Notes under the pieces: generated by a model
What the model saw: the letters and a program-made list of their open reading frames with translations, nothing else
Told to the model about the DNA's origin: nothing
Database searches by the model: none
Program-made: the position numbers and the translations under genes
From: DASPWV01 sp046726375
GTDB lineage: Bacteria; Acidobacteriota; Vicinamibacteria; Vicinamibacterales; UBA2999
Assembly (NCBI GenBank): GCA_046726375.1
Contig: JBKPAJ010000001.1
Coordinates: 1-64,000, forward strand
DNA length: 64,000 nt
Direction of reading: 5' to 3'
In this document: one piece after another, positions 34,580 to 43,815 of the stretch
How the letters are laid out: the number at the start of each line of letters is the position of its first letter
How positions within the stretch are numbered: the stretch's first letter is position 1

Positions 34580-37504
34580 ATGCGAAGGATCGTTCCACTA
34601 ACGTGTGTTGTGCTGGCTCTGGCGCTCGCCTCGAGCGCCCTGGCACAGCAAGGCACCGCGTCCATTCGCGGGCGCGTGATCGACGAACAAGGCGGCGCGC
34701 TCCCCGCGGTCGTCGTGGTCGTGACCAATCAGCAAAGCGGCGTGTTCCGCGAAGTGGCCAGCAACGCGGATGGATCGTACTTCATTACCGGGCTTGTGCC
34801 GGCACTTTACCGCGTGCAGGCGAAGCTGGATGGATTCAAAGCGTACGAACGTCGTGACGTATTGCTCGAAGTGGGAAAGAACGTCGTGCTCGATGTCACG
34901 ATGACCGTCGGTGGACTCGAAGAGGTGATCACGGTCACCAGCGAGGCGCCCCTCGTCGATATCACGTCGAAGCAGGTCGGCGGCAACATCACACAAGGTG
35001 AGCTCAAGGATCTGCCCAACGTCACCCGCAACTGGTTGGGATTCGTGGGGCTGCTGCCCGGCATCCAGGTGCAGAGCACGGTCATCTCGTTCGGCGGCGA
35101 CAGCATCAACGTCAACGGGCAAAGCAATCGCAACAACAACTTCGTCGTGGATGGCGGCGGCAACAACGACGATTATCTCGGGCAGGCGTTTGGCGGCCAG
35201 ACCCGCCTCGCTCTCGAAGCGGTGCAGGAATTTCAGGTCCTCACCAATCAGTTCGATGCCGAGTTCGGTCGATCGACCGGCGCCGTCGTCAACGCCGTTA
35301 CCAAGCAGGGCACCAATCAGCTGCGTGGCAGCGCGTTTGGGTACTTCACCGATTCTGCCGTCACCGCAAAGGATTTCTTTACGCGGCAGGCTGGACTCGA
35401 CAAGCCGGACACCAGCAAACAGGAATGGGGCGGCACGATTGGCGGTCCTGTCGTGCGCGACAAGGCGCACTTCTTCGGCAGTCTCGAGCGCGTGTCGATC
35501 GACGATGGTCGGAGCAATACGTTTGAGGCACGACCTGAGCTCAATTACTCGATTCCACAGAAGACCCGCGTGTGGAATTGGATGGTGCGGTTCGATCATC
35601 AGGTCAACGCGTCGAACACGTGGGGCATCCGCTATCTGCAAGAAAACTCGCCCACTTACGATCAGATCTCAGGAAATTGGTCGCTCGCCGCCAAGCGCGA
35701 GGAAGCCGACGTTGATCGCACGACCGTCGGAACATGGAACAGGGTGATCAGCAACAACACCTCGAACACGGTGCGATTTGCTTACACCTACGAAGACAAT
35801 ATTTTTGCGACGCGCGAGTTTTACGAGGGGGTGCCGCAAGTCGACCGGCTGCCGACCTTGCAGATGGCCACGTTCCGCGATCAGCAGGCGCCCGACGCGA
35901 ACGAGCGCATCAACGGCTCGTATCAGCTCGATGAATCGTTCAACTGGTTTGCACCGCAGATGCTCGGTGGCAGCCACGATATCAAGGTGGGCGCGCAGTA
36001 CCTCTTTGCCGACGCGCGGATCAACGACGAGACGAATATGAACGGCACGTTCGTGTTCGCGACCGACTTGGCGTTCGATCCCGCAAATCCGCGCACCTAC
36101 CCCGAGCGGCTGCAGATTCTGGTTCCGACGCCGGAATCAACGTACATGCAGTCGCACGTCATCGTCGGCTTCGTACAGGATAAATACCAGCGCGGACCAC
36201 TCACGCTGAGCATGGGTCTGCGCTACGACCTGGAAATCATTCCTCTCGATAACAAGTTCAATCCATTCCTCCCCGCGAGCAGTTATCCGGTCGACAAGGA
36301 CAACATCGCGCCGCGCGTCGGCTTTGCCTACAACACTGGCAACGGGTCAGCGGTGATCCGGGGCGGATACGGTTTGTTCTATGACAAAACGCATCTCACG
36401 ATCATCGACGAGTTCCTGCGGCGCGGAGTCTATGCATCCGCGTTTACGACCTCGTTTCCGAACGATCGTGCGGATGCCGGACCGCGGGCTGGGCAATTGC
36501 CGACGAACGTTATGCTCGTGAACGGTCCTGTGGTCAATCGTACATTGCTGAACGCGCAGTTTCCGCCGGGGACGCTCGGCCGCAACACCGGTAGCGTGTA
36601 TCTCGATACGCCGGACCGCACCGTGCCGTATACGCATCAGGTCACCATCGGCTATCAGCGTCAGCTCGGCGCGCAGATGTCGGCGAGCGCGGATTACGTA
36701 AAGACGTGGGGCCGAGACATGCTGATTTACTACAACAACAATCCCGGTCTACGTGTGAACACGAGCGCGACAGGACAGATTGTCTATACCGATCTCCATG
36801 GCGTCGCCGCGCAGCTAGGAGTGAGTCCATTTGCGAACCCGGTCTACACGATCAGCAACGGTGCGCAGACCGAGTACGACGGGCTGAATTTGCAGCTCGA
36901 GAAACGCTACAGCAGCAACTGGAGCGCGCGTGTGTCCTACGCGTTGAGCTCAGCGCGCGGCAATACCGAGGGCAGCGGCACAGACGACAACAACTTCCAG
37001 CTGGGCGCCGACCCTCGGTTGGAACTCAATCAAGGTCCGCTTCCCTTCGACCGGCGCCACAATCTCGTGATCAGCGGCCGTGTCGAGATCCCGTACACGC
37101 GCGGTCTCACCGTGAGCGGCGTCACCCGCTGGATGAGCGGTGCCGCGTTCACGATTCACGATACATCGCTGGATCCGGATCGAAATGGCGTGTTGTTTGA
37201 TCCGCTTCCGCCGGGCACCTACTCGGGGATGGGATTGAATGCGATTAGTGTCGCAACCAAGGGTGGTCGTGCCGGCGCGCGCGGGCCGGACTACAAACAG
37301 ACCGACGTGCGATTCGGATACCGGTTGCGGCCTGCCAATGACAAGACGCTCGACGTGTTTGTTGAAGTGTTCAATCTCTTCAACAACGCGAACTTCGAGA
37401 ACCCGTCGGGGGATCGTCGGCTCCCAAGCTTCCTCCAACTCCGATCACTGCGCGGCGGCGGCTTCCCGCGGCAAGCGCAGCTAGGTATTCGGTACGGATT
37501 CTAG
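34580..37504 (+). CDS. TonB-dependent receptor, Oar-like
   Basis: 974 aa. AAGGAGGG lies 5 nt before the ATG. Signal peptide RIVPLTCVVLALALASSALA. Regulatory fold SIRGRVIDEQGGALPAVVVV, LDGFKAYERRDVLLEVGKNV; plug LKDLPNVTRNWLGFVGLLPG, with an Asn-rich loop NVNGQSNRNNNFVVDGGGNN; then FDAEFGRSTGAVVNAVTKQG and the barrel (GGPVVRDKAHFFGSLERVSI) ending QAQLGIRYGF. The Asn-rich plug loop sets it apart from the other receptors here. Followed by a GGTTCC word tract. Substrate unknown. Confidence 0.93.
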   Translation: MRRIVPLTCVVLALALASSALAQQGTASIRGRVIDEQGGALPAVVVVVTNQQSGVFREVASNADGSYFITGLVPALYRVQAKLDGFKAYERRDVLLEVGKNVVLDVTMTVGGLEEVITVTSEAPLVDITSKQVGGNITQGELKDLPNVTRNWLGFVGLLPGIQVQSTVISFGGDSINVNGQSNRNNNFVVDGGGNNDDYLGQAFGGQTRLALEAVQEFQVLTNQFDAEFGRSTGAVVNAVTKQGTNQLRGSAFGYFTDSAVTAKDFFTRQAGLDKPDTSKQEWGGTIGGPVVRDKAHFFGSLERVSIDDGRSNTFEARPELNYSIPQKTRVWNWMVRFDHQVNASNTWGIRYLQENSPTYDQISGNWSLAAKREEADVDRTTVGTWNRVISNNTSNTVRFAYTYEDNIFATREFYEGVPQVDRLPTLQMATFRDQQAPDANERINGSYQLDESFNWFAPQMLGGSHDIKVGAQYLFADARINDETNMNGTFVFATDLAFDPANPRTYPERLQILVPTPESTYMQSHVIVGFVQDKYQRGPLTLSMGLRYDLEIIPLDNKFNPFLPASSYPVDKDNIAPRVGFAYNTGNGSAVIRGGYGLFYDKTHLTIIDEFLRRGVYASAFTTSFPNDRADAGPRAGQLPTNVMLVNGPVVNRTLLNAQFPPGTLGRNTGSVYLDTPDRTVPYTHQVTIGYQRQLGAQMSASADYVKTWGRDMLIYYNNNPGLRVNTSATGQIVYTDLHGVAAQLGVSPFANPVYTISNGAQTEYDGLNLQLEKRYSSNWSARVSYALSSARGNTEGSGTDDNNFQLGADPRLELNQGPLPFDRRHNLVISGRVEIPYTRGLTVSGVTRWMSGAAFTIHDTSLDPDRNGVLFDPLPPGTYSGMGLNAISVATKGGRAGARGPDYKQTDVRFGYRLRPANDKTLDVFVEVFNLFNNANFENPSGDRRLPSFLQLRSLRGGGFPRQAQLGIRYGF

Positions 37505-37676
37505 AAGTTTCGAGGTTCCGAGTTCCGGGGGTTCCGAGGTTCCGGGGTTCAGGGGTTCCAAGGTTCAGGGGTTCCAAGGTTCAGGGGTTCCGAGATTCGA
37601 GGTTCGGAGTTCTGAGGTTCGAAGTTCAGACGTTCGAACCTCAAACCTCCGAACGTCGGAACTTTGGAACCTCGCT
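37505..37676. repeat. Word tract GAGGTTCCGGGGTTC / GAACCTC with inverted arms
   Basis: GGTTCCGAGGTTCCGGGGTT-type words repeat with roughly 8-10-nt spacing over about 110 bp. The tip is GAGGTTCGAA (37614-37623) facing TTCGAACCTC (37633-37642), a perfect 10-bp stem with a 9-nt loop. The short right arm repeats the complement (CAAACCTCCGAACGTCGGAA, TTTGGAACCTCG). It lies between the receptor and cyclophilin genes. Confidence 0.8.
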
Positions 37677-37689
37677 TTATGATTGCGGT

Positions 37690-38202
37690 ATGCCCACTCA
37701 CGCCCTCTTCAACACCTCCGAAGGCACTTTCAAAGTCCGTCTCTTCGATGACAAGGCACCGAAGACCGTCGCCAACTTCGTTGGTCTTGCCGAAGGCACG
37801 CAGGAATGGACCGAGCCGAAGTCACGACAGCAAGTGAAGCGACCGTTCTACGACGGGCTCATCTTCCATCGCGTCATCGACGGCTTCATGATCCAGGGTG
37901 GCTGCCCCATGGGCAACGGCATGGGGGGACCTGGGTACAAATTCGCCGACGAGTTCGGCCCCGGCCTGCAACACGATCGGCCTGGGCTCTTGTCGATGGC
38001 CAATTCGGGCCCGAATACAAACGGCAGTCAGTTTTTTGTGACACTCGTCCCCACGCCCTGGCTCGACAATAAGCACGCCATCTTTGGCGAGGTCGTGGAG
38101 GGGATGGACGTTGTCCAGAAAATTGGGAAAGCGAAGACCGGCGCCCAGGACAGGCCGGCCAAGGGCATCGTCATCAATTCAGTAAAGATCGAGCGGACGT
38201 AA
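37690..38202 (+). CDS. Cyclophilin-type peptidyl-prolyl cis-trans isomerase
   Basis: 170 aa, cytoplasmic type without signal peptide. Catalytic and binding text of cyclophilins is present: FYDGLIFHRVIDGFMIQGGC (Arg of FHRV), GLLSMANSGPNTNGSQFFVT and WLDNKHAIFGEVVEGMDVV. Catalyses proline isomerisation in protein folding. A 10-residue insertion (EPKSRQQVKRP) between the first strands is typical of the PpiB-like bacterial forms. The gene starts 13 bp after a repeat tract; no promoter was recognised. Confidence 0.95.
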   Translation: MPTHALFNTSEGTFKVRLFDDKAPKTVANFVGLAEGTQEWTEPKSRQQVKRPFYDGLIFHRVIDGFMIQGGCPMGNGMGGPGYKFADEFGPGLQHDRPGLLSMANSGPNTNGSQFFVTLVPTPWLDNKHAIFGEVVEGMDVVQKIGKAKTGAQDRPAKGIVINSVKIERT

Positions 38203-38230
38203 CCCTCGGCCGACGCCAAGTTAACCATAA

Positions 38231-38269
38231 AAAGGGGACAGGCCCCCCGGCAGAAAAGGCAACAGCCTT
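38231..38269. repeat. REP-like half element upstream of the M48 gene
   Basis: AAAGGGGACAGGCCCC (38231-38246) is a further copy of the GGGGAC-type REP, followed by a second hairpin AAGGC-AACA-GCCTT (38256-38269). It ends 15 bp before the start of the protease gene. Confidence 0.6.
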
Positions 38270-38284
38270 GCAATAACTGTTGGC

Positions 38285-39733
38285 ATGACTGCTCGACTGT
38301 TCTCTTATCGCTACGCGTCCTTCATCTCGGCATTGATCGTCACGGTTGGGCTTGGCGGTGCCTCCGCACAAACCGTCATCAAGCCGGATAAAAACAAGTA
38401 CTCGCCGGCGGACGACGTGAAAATCGGCCTGGAGGCGGCCGAACAGGCCCGCCGCGAGCTGCCGATGCTCAACGACTCGGCCGTCGAGAACTATATAGAG
38501 AACGTCGGCGACCGGCTGGTCGACGCGATTCCGGCGGAGCTGCAGCATCGCGAGTTCCGCTATAGCTTCGACGTCGTCAACCAGAAAGAGATCAACGCGT
38601 TCGCCCTGCCGGGCGGACCGATGTTCCTCAACCGCGGCATGATCGAAGCGGCCCGCAGCGAAGGCGAGGTCGCCGGCGTCATGGCGCACGAGCTCGCCCA
38701 CGTCGCGCTGCGCCACGGCACGGCGCAGGCCACCAAGGCGCAGCCCTATCAAGTCGGATCGATCGCTGGACAAATCCTCGGCTCCATCATCGGTGGTGCC
38801 GCGGGCAACGCGATCTCGCTGGGCTCGCAGATCGGTCTTGGCACCTACTTTCTGAAGTACGGCCGTGAGTACGAGCGGCAGGCCGACATTCTTGGCGCGC
38901 AGATCATGGCGCGCGCCGGGTACGACCCGCGCCGCATGGCCGACATGTTCCGCACGATCGAAAAACAGAGTGGCGGTGGCGGTCCGGAGTGGATGAGCAG
39001 CCACCCGAATCCGGGCAATCGCTACGCGGCCATCGAGAAGGAAGCGCAGATGCTGCAAGTGCGCGGCAACTCCGAAGATACGCGCGCCTTCAACCAGATC
39101 CGCGATCGCCTCGTGCGGATGCAGCCGGCCTACACCGCCGAACAGATCGCGCGGGGCCAGGCACGCCGCGGCAACACGGGCGGGCGTGATGCTCCCGTCC
39201 GGACGGGTCGCGTGGGCAACGTAGAGCCGCCTTCAAATCGTTATCGCAACGTCACGATCGGGAACTTCCTGCGCATCAGCGTGCCGGACAACTGGGAGGA
39301 ATTGCAGAACGGCAACAGCGTGGTCATTGCGCCGGAAGGCGGCTTCTATCAAACAAGCAGCCGCGGCAACACGAACTTCACGCACGGCATCGAGATCGCC
39401 ATGATCCCGAACGAGTCGCATTCGCTGCAGCAGGGGACGGACGAATTGATCGACAGCTTCAGCCAGTCAAATCCCGATCTGCGCATGCAGGGCAACTATC
39501 GGCGCGAGAATATTGGCGGCCGTAGCGGCTTGACGGCGTACTTTACTAACAGGTCCGCAACGGGCGAGCCGGAGGTCGTGACGCTCTCCACCGTACAGCT
39601 CCGCGACGGCAGCATGCTGTATGTCGTCGGCGTGGCGCCTCAGGACGAGATCGACACCTACGATCGAATCTTCCAGCGCGCGCGTCAGACGATGCAGATC
39701 TCGGAGCAGCGCTCGACAAGTCGTTATCGCTGA
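38285..39733 (+). CDS. Secreted M48-family zinc metalloprotease
   Basis: 482 aa. Signal peptide or anchor at 12-29 (FISALIVTVGLGGASAQ). Peptidase M48 domain about 45-260 with the zinc motif HELAH at 135-139 and the third ligand in YEREYERQAD-like text (GREYERQADILGAQIM). C-terminal about 310-470 is a separate domain (RYRNVTIGNFLRISVPDNWE) of unknown role. BepA-like proteases of this family watch over outer-membrane protein assembly, which would suit a genome with many TonB receptors; that link is inference. Confidence 0.9.
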   Translation: MTARLFSYRYASFISALIVTVGLGGASAQTVIKPDKNKYSPADDVKIGLEAAEQARRELPMLNDSAVENYIENVGDRLVDAIPAELQHREFRYSFDVVNQKEINAFALPGGPMFLNRGMIEAARSEGEVAGVMAHELAHVALRHGTAQATKAQPYQVGSIAGQILGSIIGGAAGNAISLGSQIGLGTYFLKYGREYERQADILGAQIMARAGYDPRRMADMFRTIEKQSGGGGPEWMSSHPNPGNRYAAIEKEAQMLQVRGNSEDTRAFNQIRDRLVRMQPAYTAEQIARGQARRGNTGGRDAPVRTGRVGNVEPPSNRYRNVTIGNFLRISVPDNWEELQNGNSVVIAPEGGFYQTSSRGNTNFTHGIEIAMIPNESHSLQQGTDELIDSFSQSNPDLRMQGNYRRENIGGRSGLTAYFTNRSATGEPEVVTLSTVQLRDGSMLYVVGVAPQDEIDTYDRIFQRARQTMQISEQRSTSRYR

Positions 39734-39755
39734 CGGCCTCGCGCCTGTCAGCTGG

Positions 39756-39838
39756 CAGGTGTCAGTATCAGAACCTCGCTAGCCAGCGCTTGATATCTGA
39801 TAGCCGACACCTGATACCTGCTGATAACCTGACACCTG
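39756..39838. repeat. Inverted word tract CAGGTGTCAG / CTGACACCTG
   Basis: CAGGTGTCAG (39756-39765) faces CTGACACCTG (39829-39838) perfectly; between them CTGATA and CACCTGATACCTGCTGATA words recur. It fills the gap before the ECF sigma gene. Confidence 0.7.
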
Positions 39839-39853
39839 ACTTATCATGGCGGC

Positions 39854-40423
39854 GTGGCACCGGCCAATCCGACGGACCTTCTCAACAAAGCCGCCGCCGG
39901 CGACGAAAAGGCCATTTCGAAGTTGATGCCGTTGGTCTACGAGGAGTTGCGGCGCGTGGCCGCGGCCTATATCCGTCGCGAGCGTCCAGGGCAAACCCTA
40001 CAGGCCACCGCGTTAGTCAACGAAGCCTACATCCGCCTTATTTCCGAGCGCGCGCACAACTGGCAGAACCGCACCCACTTTCTCGCGATCGCGGCGCTGT
40101 CGATGCGGCAGATTCTGGTGCAACGCGCACGGCGACGAAATGCCGCGAAGCGTGGCGGCAATCCCGAACGCATCACCCTCGACGAACAGTTGCTGCCCGC
40201 CGCGGGCGGCGGTCCCGGCGAAGTTGACGTGCTCGCGCTCGACGCGGCGCTCGAACGGCTCGCCGCGCTCGACGAACGACAAGCGAAAGTGGTGGAGTTG
40301 CGCTACTTCGGCGGCTTGACCGTCGAGGAAACCGCAGAAGCGCTCGACATCTCGCCGGCAACCGTCAAGCGTCACTGGACGATCGCGCGCGCCTGGCTGC
40401 GCCGCGACCTTACTGGAGAATGA
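39854..40423 (+). CDS. ECF-type sigma-70 factor (acidobacterial/planctomycete Sig-70_X6-like)
   Basis: 189 aa. Region 2 at about 20-90 (LMPLVYEELRRVAAAYIRRE, TLQATALVNEAYIRLI) and region 4 at about 125-185 (ALERLAALDERQAKVVELRY, GGLTVEETAEALDISPATVK). The wording VYEELRR and QATALVNEAYIRL marks the ECF subgroup normally encoded beside Ser/Thr kinases. GTG start. Its stop overlaps the kinase ATG (ATGA), so the two are coupled; the kinase probably controls it in place of an anti-sigma factor. Confidence 0.93.
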   Translation: MAPANPTDLLNKAAAGDEKAISKLMPLVYEELRRVAAAYIRRERPGQTLQATALVNEAYIRLISERAHNWQNRTHFLAIAALSMRQILVQRARRRNAAKRGGNPERITLDEQLLPAAGGGPGEVDVLALDAALERLAALDERQAKVVELRYFGGLTVEETAEALDISPATVKRHWTIARAWLRRDLTGE

Positions 40424-41949
40424 GCGACGCCGAACGTTGGGCCCGCGTCGGCGCGCTCTTCGAAGCCGCGCTCGAGAAGACACCTGAGCAGCGCGAAGCG
40501 CTGATTCGCGCGGCAAACGAGCCGCTCGACGTGCAGAACGAAGTGCGCTCGCTGCTCGCCTCACATGACACCGCCGGCGAGTTCCTTTCGCCGCCAACGC
40601 CGGCGCTGCCGGCCGCGCCGGGGACGCTCATCGGACCCTATCGTGTCGTGCGCGTGATCGGTCAGGGCGGCATGGGCATCGTCTATCAAGCTGAGGACAC
40701 GCGGCTTCAACGCCCCGTTGCGCTGAAGCTCCTTTCTCCCGCTCTGGTCGGCAACGAAGTGCAGCGTGAGCGGCTAAAGCTCGAAGCCCGCGCCGCCGCG
40801 GCCCTGACCCATCCCGGTATTGCGACGGTTTATGCCCTTGAAGACATTGACGGGCAAATCGTCATGGTCACAGAGTACCTCGAAGGCGAGACGCTGCGCG
40901 AGGAGCTGAGCGCCGGACGTTTGCCGCTGGATCGCGCGCTCGACGCGGCGCTCGAGATCGCGCGCGCAATGGCCGCCGCGCACGAGCGCGGCATCGTTCA
41001 CCGCGACCTCAAACCGGAGAACATTCTGCGCACGAAGTCGGGCACGCTGAAGGTGCTCGACTTCGGCCTCGCGAAGTTCGACGGCGCCGCGCGCGAGCTG
41101 ATCTCCATGACGTTGACCGAGGCGGGACTGGTTGCCGGCACGCCGCCGTATATGGCGCCGGAGCAGCTGCTCGGTCGCGTGACGGATTTTCGAACCGATC
41201 ACTTTGCCTTCGGCGTGCTGCTCTACGAGATCACAACCGGTCGCCATCCCTTTGGCGGTCAGTCACTGCCATCAACGATCGCGCACATCCTGGCAGGCGA
41301 GCCGCAAGCACCTCTTACGGATGACGGATTGCCACCGCAGCTCTGGGAATTCGTGAGTCGATGCCTGCAAAAAGAACCAGCGGCGCGCTATACCACGACG
41401 CAGGAGTTAGTTCAGCAACTCGAGCTCCTGCGTTCGGCAACAAGCACCCCGAGCACGCAAAAAACAGTTCCCACTCCAAACACCCCGAGCACGGGACGCA
41501 CCCCAGGCACCGTAGACACCCCAGGCACTCTCAGCACCTCGGGCGGCGACGCCTTCTGGTGGTGGAAATTCCATCAAATCGCCGCCGCCATCGTGTACTG
41601 GGCGATGATCTGGCCCGTGTGGCACGTCCATCGCGCTGTCGGACGCGGCGGACTCTTTTTCTTTTTCGCCACTCTGGCCGCTGTCGTCATCGCTGCCAAC
41701 CTGCGCATCCATCTCTGGTTCTCTTCGCGTGTGTATCCTGAGCAACTGGACGATCAGCGCGCCGATACGGGGCGCTGGATCCGATCGGCCGACCTGGCCT
41801 TTGTTGCGCTGCTCGTCAGCGGCGGACTGTTGTTGCCGGACTCGATGGCCGGCTGGGCAGCAGTGCTCATCTCAGTCGGCATTGGCGTAGCGGTCGCCTT
41901 TTTGATCATCGAGCCCGGCACCGCGCGTGCCGCGTTTCGCAAACGGTGA
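40420..41949 (+). CDS. Membrane-bound Ser/Thr protein kinase (Hanks type), partner of the ECF sigma factor
   Basis: 509 aa. N-terminal 60 residues are the helical leader usual in these ECF-linked kinases. Kinase domain about 72-340: glycine loop GQGGMG (81-86), Lys103, catalytic HRDLKPEN (Asp196), DFG at 214-216 and GTPPYMAPEQLLG. A Thr/Pro-rich linker at about 342-378 is built from four copies of a 12-base word. Four or so membrane helices follow (IAAAIVYWAMIWPVWHV, LFFFFATLAAVVIAANL, and two more), with no large outer sensor domain, which is unusual. Confidence 0.93.
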   Translation: MSDAERWARVGALFEAALEKTPEQREALIRAANEPLDVQNEVRSLLASHDTAGEFLSPPTPALPAAPGTLIGPYRVVRVIGQGGMGIVYQAEDTRLQRPVALKLLSPALVGNEVQRERLKLEARAAAALTHPGIATVYALEDIDGQIVMVTEYLEGETLREELSAGRLPLDRALDAALEIARAMAAAHERGIVHRDLKPENILRTKSGTLKVLDFGLAKFDGAARELISMTLTEAGLVAGTPPYMAPEQLLGRVTDFRTDHFAFGVLLYEITTGRHPFGGQSLPSTIAHILAGEPQAPLTDDGLPPQLWEFVSRCLQKEPAARYTTTQELVQQLELLRSATSTPSTQKTVPTPNTPSTGRTPGTVDTPGTLSTSGGDAFWWWKFHQIAAAIVYWAMIWPVWHVHRAVGRGGLFFFFATLAAVVIAANLRIHLWFSSRVYPEQLDDQRADTGRWIRSADLAFVALLVSGGLLLPDSMAGWAAVLISVGIGVAVAFLIIEPGTARAAFRKR

Positions 41950-41959
41950 AACGCCCGGG

Positions 41960-42325
41960 CTATTTCTTTTTGCCCGCAGTCGCCTTTCCTTGCGCCATGA
42001 TCGCGGTCGCCACCATCGAGGCGCCTTCCTGTCGATAACGAACCGACACTTTCGAACCGACGTCGGGATTACCTTCCTTCTGCGTGGACGAGTTGATCAC
42101 AAAGGTCATGTCCTTGCCGTTGTGCCCCGGTCGCGTAATCACCAGCGAATCCGAGCTGATCGACTTCACCGTGCCGCTGGTCGCGTGGCTCGACGCCGTG
42201 GACGACTTGCCGGTGGCGGGTTTGGCGGTGGTCGTCGACTGATGAACCGCCGCAAACGTGGCGAGTGGCATGAGACAAAGCGTTGCTGTCAGCGCGAACG
42301 CGGTCAGTAGTTTCAGGTGCCGCAT
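41960..42325 (-). CDS. Small secreted protein, DUF5666-like beta domain
   Basis: 121 aa from the ATG at 42325, chosen because AAAGGAG lies 7 nt upstream. Signal peptide (LLTAFALTATLCLMPLATFA), a Ser/Thr-rich linker, then a compact beta-rich part (SGTVKSISSDSLVITRPG, FVINSSTQKEGNPDVGSKVS, VRYRQEGASMVATAI) like DUF5666 domains. It ends in a Lys run. Its end lies 10 bp from that of the convergent kinase gene. Function unknown. Confidence 0.75.
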   Translation of the reverse strand: MRHLKLLTAFALTATLCLMPLATFAAVHQSTTTAKPATGKSSTASSHATSGTVKSISSDSLVITRPGHNGKDMTFVINSSTQKEGNPDVGSKVSVRYRQEGASMVATAIMAQGKATAGKKK

Positions 42326-42408
42326 GATTTCTCCTTTCGGCAATCACCGCAGTTGCTTGCCTTGAGGAAAGACTGACCGGCCAACATGAGGACAACCTGA
42401 ACCTGAGA

Positions 42409-43815
42409 TTAATTCTGCTTAATGAGCGGCAAGCGAATGGTAAAGGTGGCGCCTTTGCCGGGTTCACCGGCAGCCTCGATGTGCCCGCCATGCCGGTCCA
42501 CAATCCACTTCACGAGGCTAAGACCCACGCCAACACCTGCCGGCGCGACCGAGCCTGCTGGATCTGCGCGAAAGAACGGATCGAACACATGCGGTAGCAC
42601 GTCGGGCGTGATTCCGGCACCGCTGTCAGCAACCTCGAGGAGAGCATCTGTGTCGTGCCGCGCGATACGTAGACGAACGGTACCGCCGTGCGATGTGAAT
42701 TTGATGCCGTTGTCGAGGAGGTTGAGGACAAGCCGCTCCAGCCATCGCGCATCGCCCTCGACGATGGCACTGTGATCGCCCTCGCAAGCGACTCGTACGC
42801 CTTTTGCGTTGGCGACAGGCTCGAGTTGCTCGACGAGCGAGGCACACAGCGCGCTCAGATTGATGCGATCTCTGGCGAGCGGGATGTCGCCCGCCTCGGC
42901 ACGCGCGAGCGTCAGAATCTGCTCGATCAATCGTTTGAGTTTGTCGATCTCCTCGAGCTGGCTTGCGAGCCTGCGGGACGTCTCGCGGTCGGGCTGAGCG
43001 CCGAAGAGCGACATCTCGATCTCGCCCCGCAGCGCCGTGAGCGGCGTCCGCAGTTCGTGCGCCAGCGCGGTGCTGAATTGCCGCATTTCCTCGACGGCCT
43101 TTTCGAGGCGCGAGAGCGTGTCGTTGAACGACGTGGCGACGGCGTCGAGCTCGTCGCCGGCGCCGCGCACGGGCAGCCGCTGCTGAAGATTGCGCACGTC
43201 GATCTGGCGCGCGGCGGTCGCGAGACGCGCCAGCGGTGCCAGCGAGAGGCTCGCCATCCCCCAGCCGGCGAGGGCGGCAGCGACCAGGCCTGCCGGCAAG
43301 CTCCACAACAAGACCGTCAGAAAGCGTGCGAGCGCCGCGTCCGTCGCATCGAGCGAGGCGCCGACTTGCAGGAGGTACAAGTGTCCGTCGGGACCAGGCA
43401 TCAAGCTGTTCGAAAGGCGGATTCGTCCGTAGTCGGTGCGAAGATCCGTCGCCGCCGGATTCTCGCGAAATGCCTTGACCTCGGTCGGCGTGAAGCGGAC
43501 ACCGTATGGCTCGAGCGCCTGCGACTGTACGAGCAGGCGTCCAGTCGTGGCGTCGTAGATCTGATAGTAGCGGGTCGCGGCATCGATGAACGCCGACTGG
43601 TCGGCATCGTTCGGATCGAAGGCGACGGAAGGCGCACCGTCAGTGAAGCGGAGGTACCCGTGCAGGCCGCTGGTGAGCTCCACCAGGTTGGCGGTGGCAT
43701 CGGCGTCGAGTTGTCGCGCGAGCACCCGGTACGACGCCACGCCGAACACGAGCAATACGACGCCGAACACGGCTGTGTACAGCACCGTCAGCCGCGTGCG
43801 CAGCGCCAGCGTCAT
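42409..43815 (-). CDS. Sensor histidine kinase (HAMP-HisKA-HATPase), last gene of the mprF operon
   Basis: 468 aa from the ATG at 43815, which overlaps the regulator stop (ATGA). Membrane helices at about 10-30 and 165-187 enclose a periplasmic domain of about 135 residues. HAMP about 188-240, His253 in LAHELRTPLTALRGEIEMS, N box LNLLDNGIKFTSHGG, G boxes VADSGAGITPDVL and GVGLSLVKWIVDRHGGH. It is the classic partner of an OmpR-type regulator. Position after acvB-mprF suggests that it senses envelope stress, perhaps cationic peptides; inference. Confidence 0.93.
   Translation of the reverse strand: MTLALRTRLTVLYTAVFGVVLLVFGVASYRVLARQLDADATANLVELTSGLHGYLRFTDGAPSVAFDPNDADQSAFIDAATRYYQIYDATTGRLLVQSQALEPYGVRFTPTEVKAFRENPAATDLRTDYGRIRLSNSLMPGPDGHLYLLQVGASLDATDAALARFLTVLLWSLPAGLVAAALAGWGMASLSLAPLARLATAARQIDVRNLQQRLPVRGAGDELDAVATSFNDTLSRLEKAVEEMRQFSTALAHELRTPLTALRGEIEMSLFGAQPDRETSRRLASQLEEIDKLKRLIEQILTLARAEAGDIPLARDRINLSALCASLVEQLEPVANAKGVRVACEGDHSAIVEGDARWLERLVLNLLDNGIKFTSHGGTVRLRIARHDTDALLEVADSGAGITPDVLPHVFDPFFRADPAGSVAPAGVGVGLSLVKWIVDRHGGHIEAAGEPGKGATFTIRLPLIKQN

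Noticed and set aside
41935..41960. Terminator between kinase and the small secreted gene (GCCCGGGC then T-rich)
   Set aside because: The stem is only 4 bp per arm and the T-rich part is the Lys codons of the convergent gene.
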